DNA of 64,000 bases from G965214625 sp965214625 (GTDB taxonomy: Bacteria > Pseudomonadota > Gammaproteobacteria > Arenicellales > Poriferihabitantaceae): assembly GCA_965214625.1 (NCBI GenBank), contig OZ243962.1:930001-994000 (forward strand). Reading direction: 5' to 3'. Numbering within the stretch: position 1 is the first letter of the stretch; every line of letters starts with the position of its first letter. The position numbers and the translations under genes are program-made. Of this stretch, positions 17,911 through 26,546 are shown one piece after another. Under the pieces are notes generated by a model that did no database searches, was not told where the DNA came from, and saw only the letters and a program-made list of their open reading frames with translations.

Positions 17911-18609
17911 TCATGAATGCGATCTCGAATCATTCATTGCGGCCCGATAGATAACGAAACCAAAGATAATCTTGTTCAAAAAGTCGGCAAGGTTATAAAT
18001 GATATTCAGACTGTTGGTATCGACACCGCCACCCAGATGTTCGATAAAGTATCCGAGCGGGTAAATCGCCCAGCCGATCGTGACAATCAATCGCAAGCCG
18101 TTAAATGCCAGATGAGTGGCGTCATTGCCACTTTTGGCATTGACCCGGCCCGCTTCTCCCATATACAGTTCGCCCAGAATGTACAACCAGCCAATCAACC
18201 CGATCAGGAAACCGAGGGTAACGCTCATATAGCCCGCAGCGCCCAAAAATTCTCCGATTATCATGACCAGGGAACCGATCAGCAGACGCCAAAACAACGC
18301 AGTGGAAGCCTGCGTCACTGCGACCAGGACCACATAAAACAAAACAATCTGCATCGGATGGGTCAGTGCCCAATCAACGTATCGCAATATAATCGGCGCA
18401 GTACCCGTATCCACCCACATTTGCCGTGTATAGTGGTAATGAATTGCCGAAACCAACATCACTACACCCACCAGCGTCATCGCAGTGTGCCATCGGCCTG
18501 CGACCCGGGTTCGCTCCAGCAGGAAGAAGATCGTTGCACCGATCATGGCTATCGACATCAGCCAGAATGTGCCACCTACAACGTCAGTGGGTAACAGCGT
18601 TTCGTTCAT
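17911..18609 (-). CDS. Proteorhodopsin-family retinal protein with a D-T-L motif
   Basis: This 232-residue seven-helix microbial rhodopsin aligns along its length with proteorhodopsin. Helix C reads LRYVDWALTHPMQIVLFY and helix G YNLADFLNKIIFGF. Asp79 equals the proton acceptor D97, Thr83 equals T101, His57 equals H75, Asp209 equals D227 and Lys213 is the retinal Schiff-base lysine. At the proton-donor position (E108) there is Leu90, so the motif is D-T-L instead of D-T-E. Gln87 matches residue 105, where Gln gives blue absorption. It may therefore be a slow or sensory pump rather than a fast proton pump, which is inference. No retinal or carotenoid genes are in the window. A flotillin gene follows. 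Confidence 0.93.
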   Translation of the reverse strand: MNETLLPTDVVGGTFWLMSIAMIGATIFFLLERTRVAGRWHTAMTLVGVVMLVSAIHYHYTRQMWVDTGTAPIILRYVDWALTHPMQIVLFYVVLVAVTQASTALFWRLLIGSLVMIIGEFLGAAGYMSVTLGFLIGLIGWLYILGELYMGEAGRVNAKSGNDATHLAFNGLRLIVTIGWAIYPLGYFIEHLGGGVDTNSLNIIYNLADFLNKIIFGFVIYRAAMNDSRSHS

Positions 18610-18645
18610 CAGATATGTGGAGCCAGGTGGTTATTGATACACGTT

Positions 18646-18673
18646 GGATATATATATCATTCGTCATATATCC
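18646..18673. promoter_or_regulatory. AT-rich inverted repeat upstream of the rhodopsin gene
   Basis: GGATATAT and ATATATCC flank 12 bases, about 37-64 bases upstream of the rhodopsin start codon (minus strand). The position suits an operator or promoter element. No matching regulator is identified. Confidence 0.35.
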
Positions 18674-18697
18674 TAGTCAATAGTCCATATTACTAAG

Positions 18698-18721
18698 GTC
18701 TCCCTATCCTCCCCGGGAGAC
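18698..18721 (-). terminator. Possible terminator hairpin after the ABC permease gene
   Basis: GTCTCCC and GGGAGAC pair over 7 bases with a 10-base loop. The hairpin is 37 bases past the end of the permease gene and before the rhodopsin promoter region. The following sequence is only mildly T-rich, so this is tentative. Confidence 0.35.
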
Positions 18722-18758
18722 GACTCACAAAAATCACCGTTCGGATGATGGCCCCGAC

Positions 18759-19799
18759 TTATCCGGATTTTTGGACATGATCAGCATCCGCCATGGTCAT
18801 CACCAGTCGCAGGCGGAAATTGTCGGCGATGATCGCGACAATCAGTAGAACACCGATCACCACCATTTGCAGATAGGAGTTTATACGCAACAGATTCATC
18901 CCGTTTTGAATCAGGATGATGAAGACCGCGCCCAGCACCACATTCGACAGACGCCCGACACCACCGAACAGACTGACGCCGCCGATCGCGCACGCCGCAA
19001 TCGAAAGCAGCGGATAGTTCGAACCGATATTGGACTCACCGCTTTCAAGCCGTGCGGTCAACAACAAGGCAGCAATCCCGGTAATGAACGATGAAATGAC
19101 GTAAGCACCCAGCAGATAAAATCGTGTATTGATACCGGAAAGGCTGGCCGCTCTGATGTTTCCACCGATCGCGTACAGGTATCGTCCCATTGGTGTCCAA
19201 TTGATGAATACATACATCACGGCGACACACAATGCAGTGATCCAGACCGGCACCGAAATGCCAGCCACCTCACCGTAACCGAATACATTGGCAAAGGATT
19301 CTGGTGCGCCGTAAATCGGCGTGCCGCCGGTAATGGTGAGTGCCAGTCCAAATACGATGGACGACATCGCTAACGTCATAACAAACGGCGAAACCCTGAA
19401 AAATGCGACGCCGATACCATTGATCGCACCAATCGCGACACTCGCACCAAGGCCCGCCAGACAACCGATGAACACCGCTTCCCAACCGCTGCCATAACCG
19501 GACCATAGTGAAACCATGGTCATCGACGAAACCACCGAAGTCATCGCCAACATCACACCGACCGAGAGATCCAGACCTGCGGTCAGCATCACAACCATCT
19601 GCGCCATTGCCACCAGAACCAGATAGGTTGATTGTCGGGAAATTCCGAACAGGTTTCTTTCAGTCAGGAAATTCTCGTTAAAGAGACTGAATCCGATGAC
19701 AGCAATCCCCAGAAACCAGGGCAAGACGCCACCTTTTATAAACAGGACCGAGGCTGTGCGTCGGGTTCTGGCGACTGCATGTGATAATTCCGGTGTCAT
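18759..19799 (-). CDS. RbsC-type ABC transporter permease
   Basis: This 346-residue inner-membrane permease of the BPD_transp_2 family is of normal length. Conserved stretches are MAQMVVMLTAGLDLSVGVML in the first half, and AACAIGGVSLFGGVGRLSN with VVLGAVFIILIQNGMNLL near the end. It follows the two-domain ATPase gene by 16 bases, and a TorT-like binding protein heads the operon, so together they form one importer. I chose the ATG at 19799, because the reading upstream of it overlaps the end of the ATPase gene and has no similarity to the family. The substrate probably follows the binding protein. Confidence 0.88.
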   Translation of the reverse strand: MTPELSHAVARTRRTASVLFIKGGVLPWFLGIAVIGFSLFNENFLTERNLFGISRQSTYLVLVAMAQMVVMLTAGLDLSVGVMLAMTSVVSSMTMVSLWSGYGSGWEAVFIGCLAGLGASVAIGAINGIGVAFFRVSPFVMTLAMSSIVFGLALTITGGTPIYGAPESFANVFGYGEVAGISVPVWITALCVAVMYVFINWTPMGRYLYAIGGNIRAASLSGINTRFYLLGAYVISSFITGIAALLLTARLESGESNIGSNYPLLSIAACAIGGVSLFGGVGRLSNVVLGAVFIILIQNGMNLLRINSYLQMVVIGVLLIVAIIADNFRLRLVMTMADADHVQKSG

Positions 19800-19815
19800 T
19801 ATTATGGTCACTCTG

Positions 19816-21366
19816 CTATTCAAAAAAATAATTCGACAATGTCTTTTCCGCAAGCTCATCACGGCCTAGTTCGGCACGCATCAACCCTCGGTGCATCACA
19901 TAACTGCGGTGGGTCAGGTTGACGATCTCTGACAGGTCGGAAGAGATTAACAGAACACCAGCGCCGGCTTCACACACATCCCGGATCAGACGATATATGG
20001 ATGCACGGGCGCCGATATCGACGCCTACCGTGGGTTCATCAAGAATAAACAATTTGACATCCCGCACCAGACTTTTTGCAACCAACACCTTTTGCTGGTT
20101 TCCACCGGAAAGATGTTCAAGTGATTTTTCTATGCTGAGCGGATTCAGGCTCAATCGCCGAGCGACTGCTCCTACAACACTTTTCTCACTTTGCCGTTTA
20201 AGCAAAAAACCACTTGTGAACTTCGGTAATCCGAGCGAGGGCAATGAGACATTTTCCCTGACGTTTTGCATCATCACCAAACCTTCCGCCCGCCGATCAG
20301 ACGGAAGATACAACATTCCGCGATCCAGCATAGCACGCGGACTCAGGTCATTGATCCGCTCGGCACTGTCATAAATTCGGTCATCCAGATACGAAATATG
20401 CCCAGACCTGATCTTTTCGAGTCCGAAGCAGGCCCGACCGATTTTCGCCTTCCCTGAACCGATCAACCCCGCTATACCCACCACCTCCCCGGCATGGACC
20501 TGAATCGAAACACCACGGGTTACCGTATTAATCAGACTCATGTCCTCTACATCAAGTAACAGTCTGCCGGCGCAGGTATTGATTTTCGGAAATACATTTT
20601 GCAACCGTCTTCCGACGGCCATTTCCACTAACCTGTCTTCGCTGGTATCCGCCGACAGAACAGTCGAGATGCGTCTGCCATCACGTAATATCGTAATTCG
20701 ATCACTGATCCGGTAAATCTCATTGATACGATGCGTTATGTAAATCACCCCAACGCCTTCGTTATTCAGGGCTTCGATCATCGAATAGAGTCGATTGGCT
20801 TCATGCTCAGTCAGCGAGGCAGTCGGTTCATCAAGGATCAAGATGGAAGGTTTGGTGCGGAACGCCTTGGCAATTTCGACCATCTGCTGTTCTGCACGCG
20901 AAAGGTGCATCACCGGCATATCCGGAGCAAGTTCGAATCCCAGACTATCCAAGACCCGGCAAGCCTGCTCCCGAAGGTTCGATTTCCCAAGGAAAGGCCC
21001 TCTCAGTGATTCGGAACCCAGAAACAGATTTTCTTCGACTGTAAGTTGGGGAATCAGTGAAAACTCCTGGAACACTGCACTGATACCGAGCTCGCGTGCG
21101 TGCTTGACTGAGCCGATCTCGACTTCTTCATCATTCAGGAATATCTTTCCTGAAGTCGGCCGGATTACCCCGGCGATAATCTGGATTATGGTGGATTTGC
21201 CGGCACCGTTCTTGCCGAACAGGGCATGAACTTCACCCGAGCGAACCTCGAGGTTGACCTGGTCCAGAGCCAGTGTACCCGGAAATTTCCTGGAAATATT
21301 TTTCAGTCGCAACAATGGCCCGGCCTGGTTATGAACCGGAGGCATGCTGGAAGGCCGTCTGTCCAT
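19816..21366 (-). CDS. RbsA-type ABC transporter ATPase with two nucleotide-binding domains
   Basis: This 516-residue cytoplasmic ATPase is built of two ABC domains. The first has Walker A GKNGAGKST, a signature-like LSRAEQQMVEIAKA and Walker B ILILDEPTASL. The second has a degenerate Walker A (GLIGSGKAKIG), a full signature LSGGNQQKVLVAKSL and LFILDEPTVGVD. One intact and one altered site is usual for the sugar-type RbsA family. It lies 7 bases downstream of the TorT-like binding-protein gene and upstream of a single permease gene, so it is the engine of that importer. The start at 21366 is an ATG; a second ATG seven codons later is possible. Confidence 0.92.
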   Translation of the reverse strand: MDRRPSSMPPVHNQAGPLLRLKNISRKFPGTLALDQVNLEVRSGEVHALFGKNGAGKSTIIQIIAGVIRPTSGKIFLNDEEVEIGSVKHARELGISAVFQEFSLIPQLTVEENLFLGSESLRGPFLGKSNLREQACRVLDSLGFELAPDMPVMHLSRAEQQMVEIAKAFRTKPSILILDEPTASLTEHEANRLYSMIEALNNEGVGVIYITHRINEIYRISDRITILRDGRRISTVLSADTSEDRLVEMAVGRRLQNVFPKINTCAGRLLLDVEDMSLINTVTRGVSIQVHAGEVVGIAGLIGSGKAKIGRACFGLEKIRSGHISYLDDRIYDSAERINDLSPRAMLDRGMLYLPSDRRAEGLVMMQNVRENVSLPSLGLPKFTSGFLLKRQSEKSVVGAVARRLSLNPLSIEKSLEHLSGGNQQKVLVAKSLVRDVKLFILDEPTVGVDIGARASIYRLIRDVCEAGAGVLLISSDLSEIVNLTHRSYVMHRGLMRAELGRDELAEKTLSNYFFE

Positions 21367-21373
21367 GCTGTCG

Positions 21374-22564
21374 TCAGTCTACGGAAAACCGCGGAATCCA
21401 TCCGCTCGGAGCCAGAGTCGTAGAAGTATCAAATCCGTCAACCGTGTCCGGAGTGACAAGAAAAAACGGCGGCTGGACATGCTCGGTCATCCGACCGGTA
21501 TCATTGTATTCGGGGCGCCCTCCGGTTGCCATGTCCTTGGCCTCCAGTAACCGGACCGACTGATCAACCGCGATCCGCGCCTGGGTGATCATCTGATCCG
21601 ATGGCACCATGGCAACGGCGTTTCGCTTGAGAAAAATATGCATCCCCGGCGTGTAATAATACGCCACCAGCCTGATCTGCTTTTCCATGTTTCGCTCCCT
21701 GATTGCACCAACCGCCCCTTCGATAGTGGTGGCAGTGCCAACAATATAGTCGAGTTCCACCTTTTCCCCCGAAGTCATTGTTTGCAAAATGTTTTCGACC
21801 AGTTCCAGCTGCACCGCCTTGCCGGTATCCCCCCATCGTGTCGCCAGTATCCGCACATGTGTATCCTTGAGCGCGGCACGGCATCCTCGATCACCATCAA
21901 CTGACCAGCCAGCCCCCGGTGGGCCGGGGAACCAGACCACTTTGACGACCTCATCACCGTTGCGAGGCTGATCAGCTACCCACTTGCATGAGACGTAACC
22001 CATGTTGTAGAAACTTTGCAATGAATTGGCATCGACTGCCGTATTCAAACCGGTGATGATCACCACGACCGGAATACCCTTCGCTCTGATCACATCAATC
22101 TGTTTGGCATTACCATCTCTGGAAATAGGGGCGATGACCAACGCTTCGGCACCGTTTGAAATGCAATCTTCGACCTGATTCAGTTGCCTCTCCAGATTGG
22201 TATAACCACCTGCCTCGACCAGCGTTATTTTTTGTCCAAGACGCCGGCCCTCAGAAATAATGCCATAAGCGACACCCGCAAAATAGGAATCCTTCATATG
22301 GGGGAAAGACACACATATATGATGCTTGCTGGCCACCTGCCCGGATGACAGCGGCACATAATCAACCCGCTGCAGTTGCTCAACCTGGTTTCTCGAATCG
22401 GTCCAGCAATCGATGTCGCCGTCTGTACAGGCGGGGTTGTAAACCTGGATTTCGGTTGGCCACCATGGACCGTCTTCGGCCATCGTCGGCAACATCGGCA
22501 AGAGCATGACTACCAGCACAACCACTAGCAGGATCAGGGTGGGGCTGTTGGGTAGTCTGTTCAC
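21374..22564 (-). CDS. TorT-like periplasmic binding protein of an ABC transporter
   Basis: This periplasmic binding protein of about 396 residues has the Peripla_BP_4 fold. An N-terminal hydrophobic segment (LILLVVVLVVMLLPMLPTMA) acts as signal peptide. It resembles E. coli TorT, the TMAO-binding protein of the TorTSR system: HHICVSFPHMKDSYFAGVAYG, LVEAGGYTNLERQLNQVEDC, VVWFPGPPGAGW and VGTATTIEGAVGA have direct counterparts. TorT works with a sensor kinase, whereas here the gene heads an ABC operon (ATPase, permease) and diverges from a response-regulator gene. A TMAO-like or other methylated amine ligand is inference. The GTG at 22564 puts the signal peptide at the start; a TTG at 22600 would be longer. 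Confidence 0.82.
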   Translation of the reverse strand: MNRLPNSPTLILLVVVLVVMLLPMLPTMAEDGPWWPTEIQVYNPACTDGDIDCWTDSRNQVEQLQRVDYVPLSSGQVASKHHICVSFPHMKDSYFAGVAYGIISEGRRLGQKITLVEAGGYTNLERQLNQVEDCISNGAEALVIAPISRDGNAKQIDVIRAKGIPVVVIITGLNTAVDANSLQSFYNMGYVSCKWVADQPRNGDEVVKVVWFPGPPGAGWSVDGDRGCRAALKDTHVRILATRWGDTGKAVQLELVENILQTMTSGEKVELDYIVGTATTIEGAVGAIRERNMEKQIRLVAYYYTPGMHIFLKRNAVAMVPSDQMITQARIAVDQSVRLLEAKDMATGGRPEYNDTGRMTEHVQPPFFLVTPDTVDGFDTSTTLAPSGWIPRFSVD

Positions 22565-22684
22565 GTCATTATCATCGTCTGTCGGTAATAATGCACACAA
22601 CCCACACTGAAATCAATCAGCCGGATTTGCGAATCGGCACAAAGTATCTGTAAACTATGTGGATTGTACCCACAACGAAACGAC

Positions 22685-23371
22685 ATGACCGACACAATTG
22701 CCACAAGCACGGGATCTCAACCCGGTCTTCGGATTGTGATAGCCGACGATCACGCACTGGTACGTGGCGGATTAGCCCTGTTGATCGACATGGCTGCACC
22801 CGGAGCAGAAATTTTGCAGGCTGGCAGTCTGGAACAAGTCACCGAGATTCTCGCACAAGAGACCCCTGTGAGCCTGCTGTTACTGGATTTGCTGATGCCG
22901 GGAATGCAAGGAGAGACCGGTATTAGGCGCATTACGGATTCGTGGCCTGACATTCCGGTTGTGATTGTTTCGATGAAAGAAGATACCGAGACCATCCGAC
23001 GGCTACTGGCAGCCGGAGCGATGGGCTATATCCCGAAAACTTCCAGCCCCGATATTACGGTCAGCGCCATCCGTCTAGTGCTGGATGGAGGCATCTATAT
23101 CCCCCCACATGTCCTGCGCCTGAATGAAAACCTGTCCAGCCCTTCACCGGACTCTGCCGACTACCGGCCATCAAGCCACCAGGGGAATTTGACACGTCGG
23201 CAACTACAAGTCTTGGAACTGATCAAATCCGGTAAATCCAATCATGCGATCGCCAGTGAATTGGGATTGACGACCGGTACCGTAAAAATGCACGTTTCCG
23301 GAATCTTCAGGAAACTGAATGTAACCAATCGCACCGAGGCCGTCGCAACCTGGTCCAGAATCAACGGCTGA
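22685..23371 (+). CDS. LuxR/NarL-family response regulator
   Basis: This 228-residue protein has a receiver domain followed by a LuxR-type helix-turn-helix. The receiver shows VIADDH (acidic pocket), LLLLDLLMPGM (phospho-acceptor Asp), VIVSMKED (Ser switch residue) and YIPKTSSP (Lys). The DNA-binding domain reads LTRRQLQVLELIKSGKSNHAIASELGLTTGTVKMHVSGIF. It diverges from the TorT-like ABC operon and converges with a hybrid kinase, which is probably its partner. It is likely to control the importer genes; this is from context. The ATG at 22685 is chosen over a start seven codons upstream because the domain begins soon after it. Confidence 0.9.
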   Translation: MTDTIATSTGSQPGLRIVIADDHALVRGGLALLIDMAAPGAEILQAGSLEQVTEILAQETPVSLLLLDLLMPGMQGETGIRRITDSWPDIPVVIVSMKEDTETIRRLLAAGAMGYIPKTSSPDITVSAIRLVLDGGIYIPPHVLRLNENLSSPSPDSADYRPSSHQGNLTRRQLQVLELIKSGKSNHAIASELGLTTGTVKMHVSGIFRKLNVTNRTEAVATWSRING

Positions 23372-23398
23372 TTTTCAAGATCACCCCCCACCGATCAA

Positions 23399-25423
23399 TC
23401 AGACATCGGCCTGCACGTTGACCATGTTCGAGAGCAATGACCGTAATCTGGCTGGCTGTACCGGCTTGAACATAACCTGATAGCCGTACCCGGAAATATC
23501 CCGTAAATGATCTTCCTGCACGTCTCCGGTCATAATCACCGTTGGAATCGTGTGGCCGTTGATTTTCTGAACACGGCTAGCAATCTCGACACCTTCCGCT
23601 CCACCCGGCAACCGATTATCAGCGATAATGACATCCGGTGGTAGCGCGTCATGCTGTTTGACTACCGCCATGACTTCATCGATGTTGCGTCCTGTCACCA
23701 CTACGCAGCCCCAAGATTCCAACAGTTGCCGGGTCGCCTTCAAAACCTCGACATCGTCTTCGATCAATAACACCCGAATCCCCTGCAAACCATGCATCAG
23801 GTTCTCAAGCAACCCGGCTTGGGGCGATTTTTCAATCACTCTTTTTTTGCTGAGCGCAACCAGGATCGCAAACCGTGACCCCTTGTCAACCACCGAATCA
23901 CATTCAATCCGGTGGGACAAGCAGACTGCCAGACGTTTGGCGATCGCCAGTCCGAGCCCGAGTCCCTTGCTCCTGTCTCGCTCTTGGTTATCGATCTGAT
24001 GAAAATCTTCAAAAATTTTCAGCGCTTCGTCATCCGGGAATCCACGCCCGGTATCCCACACCTCAATCGCAACCCTACTCCCTTTCCTGCGTACTCCGAG
24101 GAGAATACGCCCCCGTTGGGTATAACGAATCGCATTGGACATGAAATTACCCAGTATGCGCTCCAATAAAATCGGGTCACTGCGCACACATACACTTGAA
24201 GGCACCCCCTGAAAGTCCAGATTCTTCTGTTGGGCCACCGGTGCAAACTCCGTGAACACCCGACTCAATACTTCCTGGATCGGGAAATCCTCAACATTGG
24301 GCTGTATCGCTCCGGCCTCAAGTTGTGACACATCGAGCAGTGCACTCAGTTGCCGGGCCGTAGAAAGTGATACCGCATCAATGCTTTCAACCACCGCGAG
24401 TGCATCAGAATTGTGTATTTTCTGTCGTAATGCGGCAATATACATTTGCATTGCTTGCATCGGCTGTCGTAGATCGTGACTTGCGGCAGCCAGAAACATC
24501 GACTTGGCCCGGTTTGCTCTCTCCGCTTCCTCTTTCGCATCCTGCAAATCCTGACCCTGACTCCACAAATCGTGCTTCAAGCGGTTGAAGCTGCGACTCA
24601 TCCGACCGAGTTCATCGCGTCTGGCCATGATCACTTTTTCAAATTCAGATTCCTCCACCTTCTGCATTGCGGTAAATGCATTGATCGTGTCGGTCAGCAG
24701 TTGCAGGGGTTTGGAAATATTCCGTCTGACTATCAACAACAGCATCAAGATAAAAAACAGCGTCGCCACAAGCAAGGTCAAAATGACGAAACCAATCGCA
24801 ATGCGCTCGGTATAGACCGCATGTCTGGCCGATTCTCGCCTGATGGTTCCGACTCTGTCGGTCAGTGTCCCAAGGTGACCCATCAATACGGCTTCACTGT
24901 GAATAATGCCCTGCATGATTTCCGGATTGACTGGAAGAGAGAGCGCGTCAATCTGCTGAAGCAGCTTGATAGCCCATTCATAGTGTACCTGCGCGGCCCG
25001 TCTCAGGTTGAAAAGGTTTTGCAACAACGCTTCGCTGTGTCGGCTCAATATGGTTTCATTCTCATGCAATTGCACTACCGATCGTCGAATAAACTCCTCG
25101 GTAACCTTGATGCTTTTCTGAACTTTGTTCTCGTCTTCAAAATATCCTGAAAGCAAATCTGATTGCATCGCCGGAACCTTTGCAGCAATCATGATTCCCT
25201 CGGTTTCCAGTACTCGGCTTACAATTTGTGTTCGAATATTTTCTACTGAAACATATAGTGGCAGTGTTGTTTCGGTCATTCGCTCGGCTTCGTCACCAAC
25301 AATACGTAATTGCGAAACCGCAACAAATCCGACAACACAGAAACCGGCGACCTCGACCGCAATCAGGATCAATATTTTCCGGTCCAACGATAGTTGATTG
25401 AAGATTTTGTTCAGACTTTGCAT
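23399..25423 (-). CDS. Hybrid sensor histidine kinase with C-terminal receiver
   Basis: This 674-residue inner-membrane kinase starts with a helix at residues 17-38. A periplasmic all-helical sensor domain of about 170 residues, rich in Glu and Leu heptads, follows. A second helix lies near 205-230, then a HAMP-like linker and HisKA with AAASHDLRQPMQAM (phospho-His). HATPase motifs are NFMSNAIRYT, WDTGRGFP and GLGLGLAIAKRL. A receiver follows (LLIEDD, VIIADNRLPGG with Asp, FKPVQ). A helical periplasmic sensor next to a TorT-like protein recalls TorS, but there is no HPt domain. It ends 27 bases from the convergent LuxR-type regulator, its likely partner. Confidence 0.9.
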   Translation of the reverse strand: MQSLNKIFNQLSLDRKILILIAVEVAGFCVVGFVAVSQLRIVGDEAERMTETTLPLYVSVENIRTQIVSRVLETEGIMIAAKVPAMQSDLLSGYFEDENKVQKSIKVTEEFIRRSVVQLHENETILSRHSEALLQNLFNLRRAAQVHYEWAIKLLQQIDALSLPVNPEIMQGIIHSEAVLMGHLGTLTDRVGTIRRESARHAVYTERIAIGFVILTLLVATLFFILMLLLIVRRNISKPLQLLTDTINAFTAMQKVEESEFEKVIMARRDELGRMSRSFNRLKHDLWSQGQDLQDAKEEAERANRAKSMFLAAASHDLRQPMQAMQMYIAALRQKIHNSDALAVVESIDAVSLSTARQLSALLDVSQLEAGAIQPNVEDFPIQEVLSRVFTEFAPVAQQKNLDFQGVPSSVCVRSDPILLERILGNFMSNAIRYTQRGRILLGVRRKGSRVAIEVWDTGRGFPDDEALKIFEDFHQIDNQERDRSKGLGLGLAIAKRLAVCLSHRIECDSVVDKGSRFAILVALSKKRVIEKSPQAGLLENLMHGLQGIRVLLIEDDVEVLKATRQLLESWGCVVVTGRNIDEVMAVVKQHDALPPDVIIADNRLPGGAEGVEIASRVQKINGHTIPTVIMTGDVQEDHLRDISGYGYQVMFKPVQPARLRSLLSNMVNVQADV

Positions 25424-25915
25424 GTCATCTGAGATCAGGCAACCCGGTTGAGGTCTTTGCCAGAAAAACCCCGCATCAATTGATTTAAAGGGGATATTGA
25501 CAGATTCCTCATTATGGAAGAATCCCTCAAAAGGACCTGATTTTGCTCTAAATAGGGTCCATTATAGGTTCTTTTCACTGGATCTTCACTTTCCCTTCGG
25601 TCTATTCCCCTGCGCCATGTCTTTCATTTCCAAGCTGAATCAGTACACCGCTAATCGGGGACAGGCGACTCGAGGCCCCGGGATGACATTCCTGCCCTGT
25701 TGTTGGGGTAACAGCATCTCGTTCCCACAGTGTATCGCCCCTCGGGCGATCACAAATAGCAAACGAACATCAGATGAACCTGTCAAAAATCACTGGTAAT
25801 CCAGCTGCGCAAATGCGCGAGTCAGTCGAATATCTGCACTATGTATATTTTGTGTTCAAAAATAGGCAGTTAGAATATATCAACGGTCACATCGACCCTG
25901 ACTATCAAATATCTA
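25424..25915. other. Gene-free stretch with no recognised content
   Basis: This gap lies between the hybrid kinase start and a decayed gene. Short open frames exist (for example 25497-25799 on +) but their translations look like no protein family, and no RNA gene or repeat is evident. Confidence 0.5.
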
Positions 25916-26330
25916 TCAAATAAACTGAGACAATTCCTCAATATTTGGGCTGGTCCACAAAGGCAGATATGTTCGATGTCGACGCCCAGTGGATGAACCG
26001 TCTATAACAATCTTTCCATCATTGACAACCTCTTTCAACAAGTGCGAAGCCTCTGCAGAATTTTGATCCACAATCCCGAATCTTTCCCGCAGTGTAGCAT
26101 TGGTCATCTTGCGATGAGTCACATAGCAAAAACAGGCATGCAAGTAGCAGGCGGCGGATACGATCCACCCTGCTCAAATCTTTGATATCCTTGTGTGCAA
26201 ACAGTATCGCACGTGTAAATTCTCTAGACCCCTCAACAACGGGGCAGGTAACTGAAGCAGTTCCACCTGAGGAATCACCTTGTCAATTCTACTGTCACGC
26301 ATCTTCACAGATACCAAAATGACGCATAAG
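25916..26330 (-). pseudogene. Decayed C-terminal end of an AlbA/HATPase-type ATP-binding protein
   Basis: Read on the minus strand across frames, this region restores the typical end of the AlbA_2/HATPase_c_4 family of putative DNA-binding ATPases. The order is SVKMRDSRIDKVIPQ, then FTRAILFAHKDIKDLS, VDRIR, ACYLHACFCYV, TNATLRERFG and a final YLPLW. These phrases lie in different frames. At least two shifts are needed, near 26222 and near 26153, where an extra C in CGCCGCC splits RIR from ACYLHAC. Only the last part of the gene survives. Proteins of this family often occur in phage-defence or mobile regions, so it marks a decayed accessory insertion. Confidence 0.72.
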
Positions 26331-26546
26331 GGAAGCAATATTTCCCTTGACTACGCGCTTGTACATAGTGCGATCAGACATGATCTGTTTCCGGTTGGAA
26401 CCTTCGAAGTTGCGTACCTGAACACCATTTCTCAAAGATACTTCTAGAATTGGGAGGCTAGGGTAGCCGATCTCGTTTCGCTGAGAAAATTGTGACCTGA
26501 TTTGACAGCATCCAAACCAGTGGAATCGATTGCAAAGCTGGGCTGG
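26331..26546. other. Remnant DNA with a possible transposase scrap
   Basis: On the minus strand around 26456-26548 the reading FAIDSTGLDAVKSG recalls the catalytic AIDSTG motif of DDE transposases. It is followed by a stop. No intact insertion sequence or terminal repeat is visible. Confidence 0.25.

Noticed and set aside
25497..25799. 100-codon plus-strand frame after the kinase gene
   Set aside because: No family resemblance, no convincing ribosome site; kept as part of an empty stretch.
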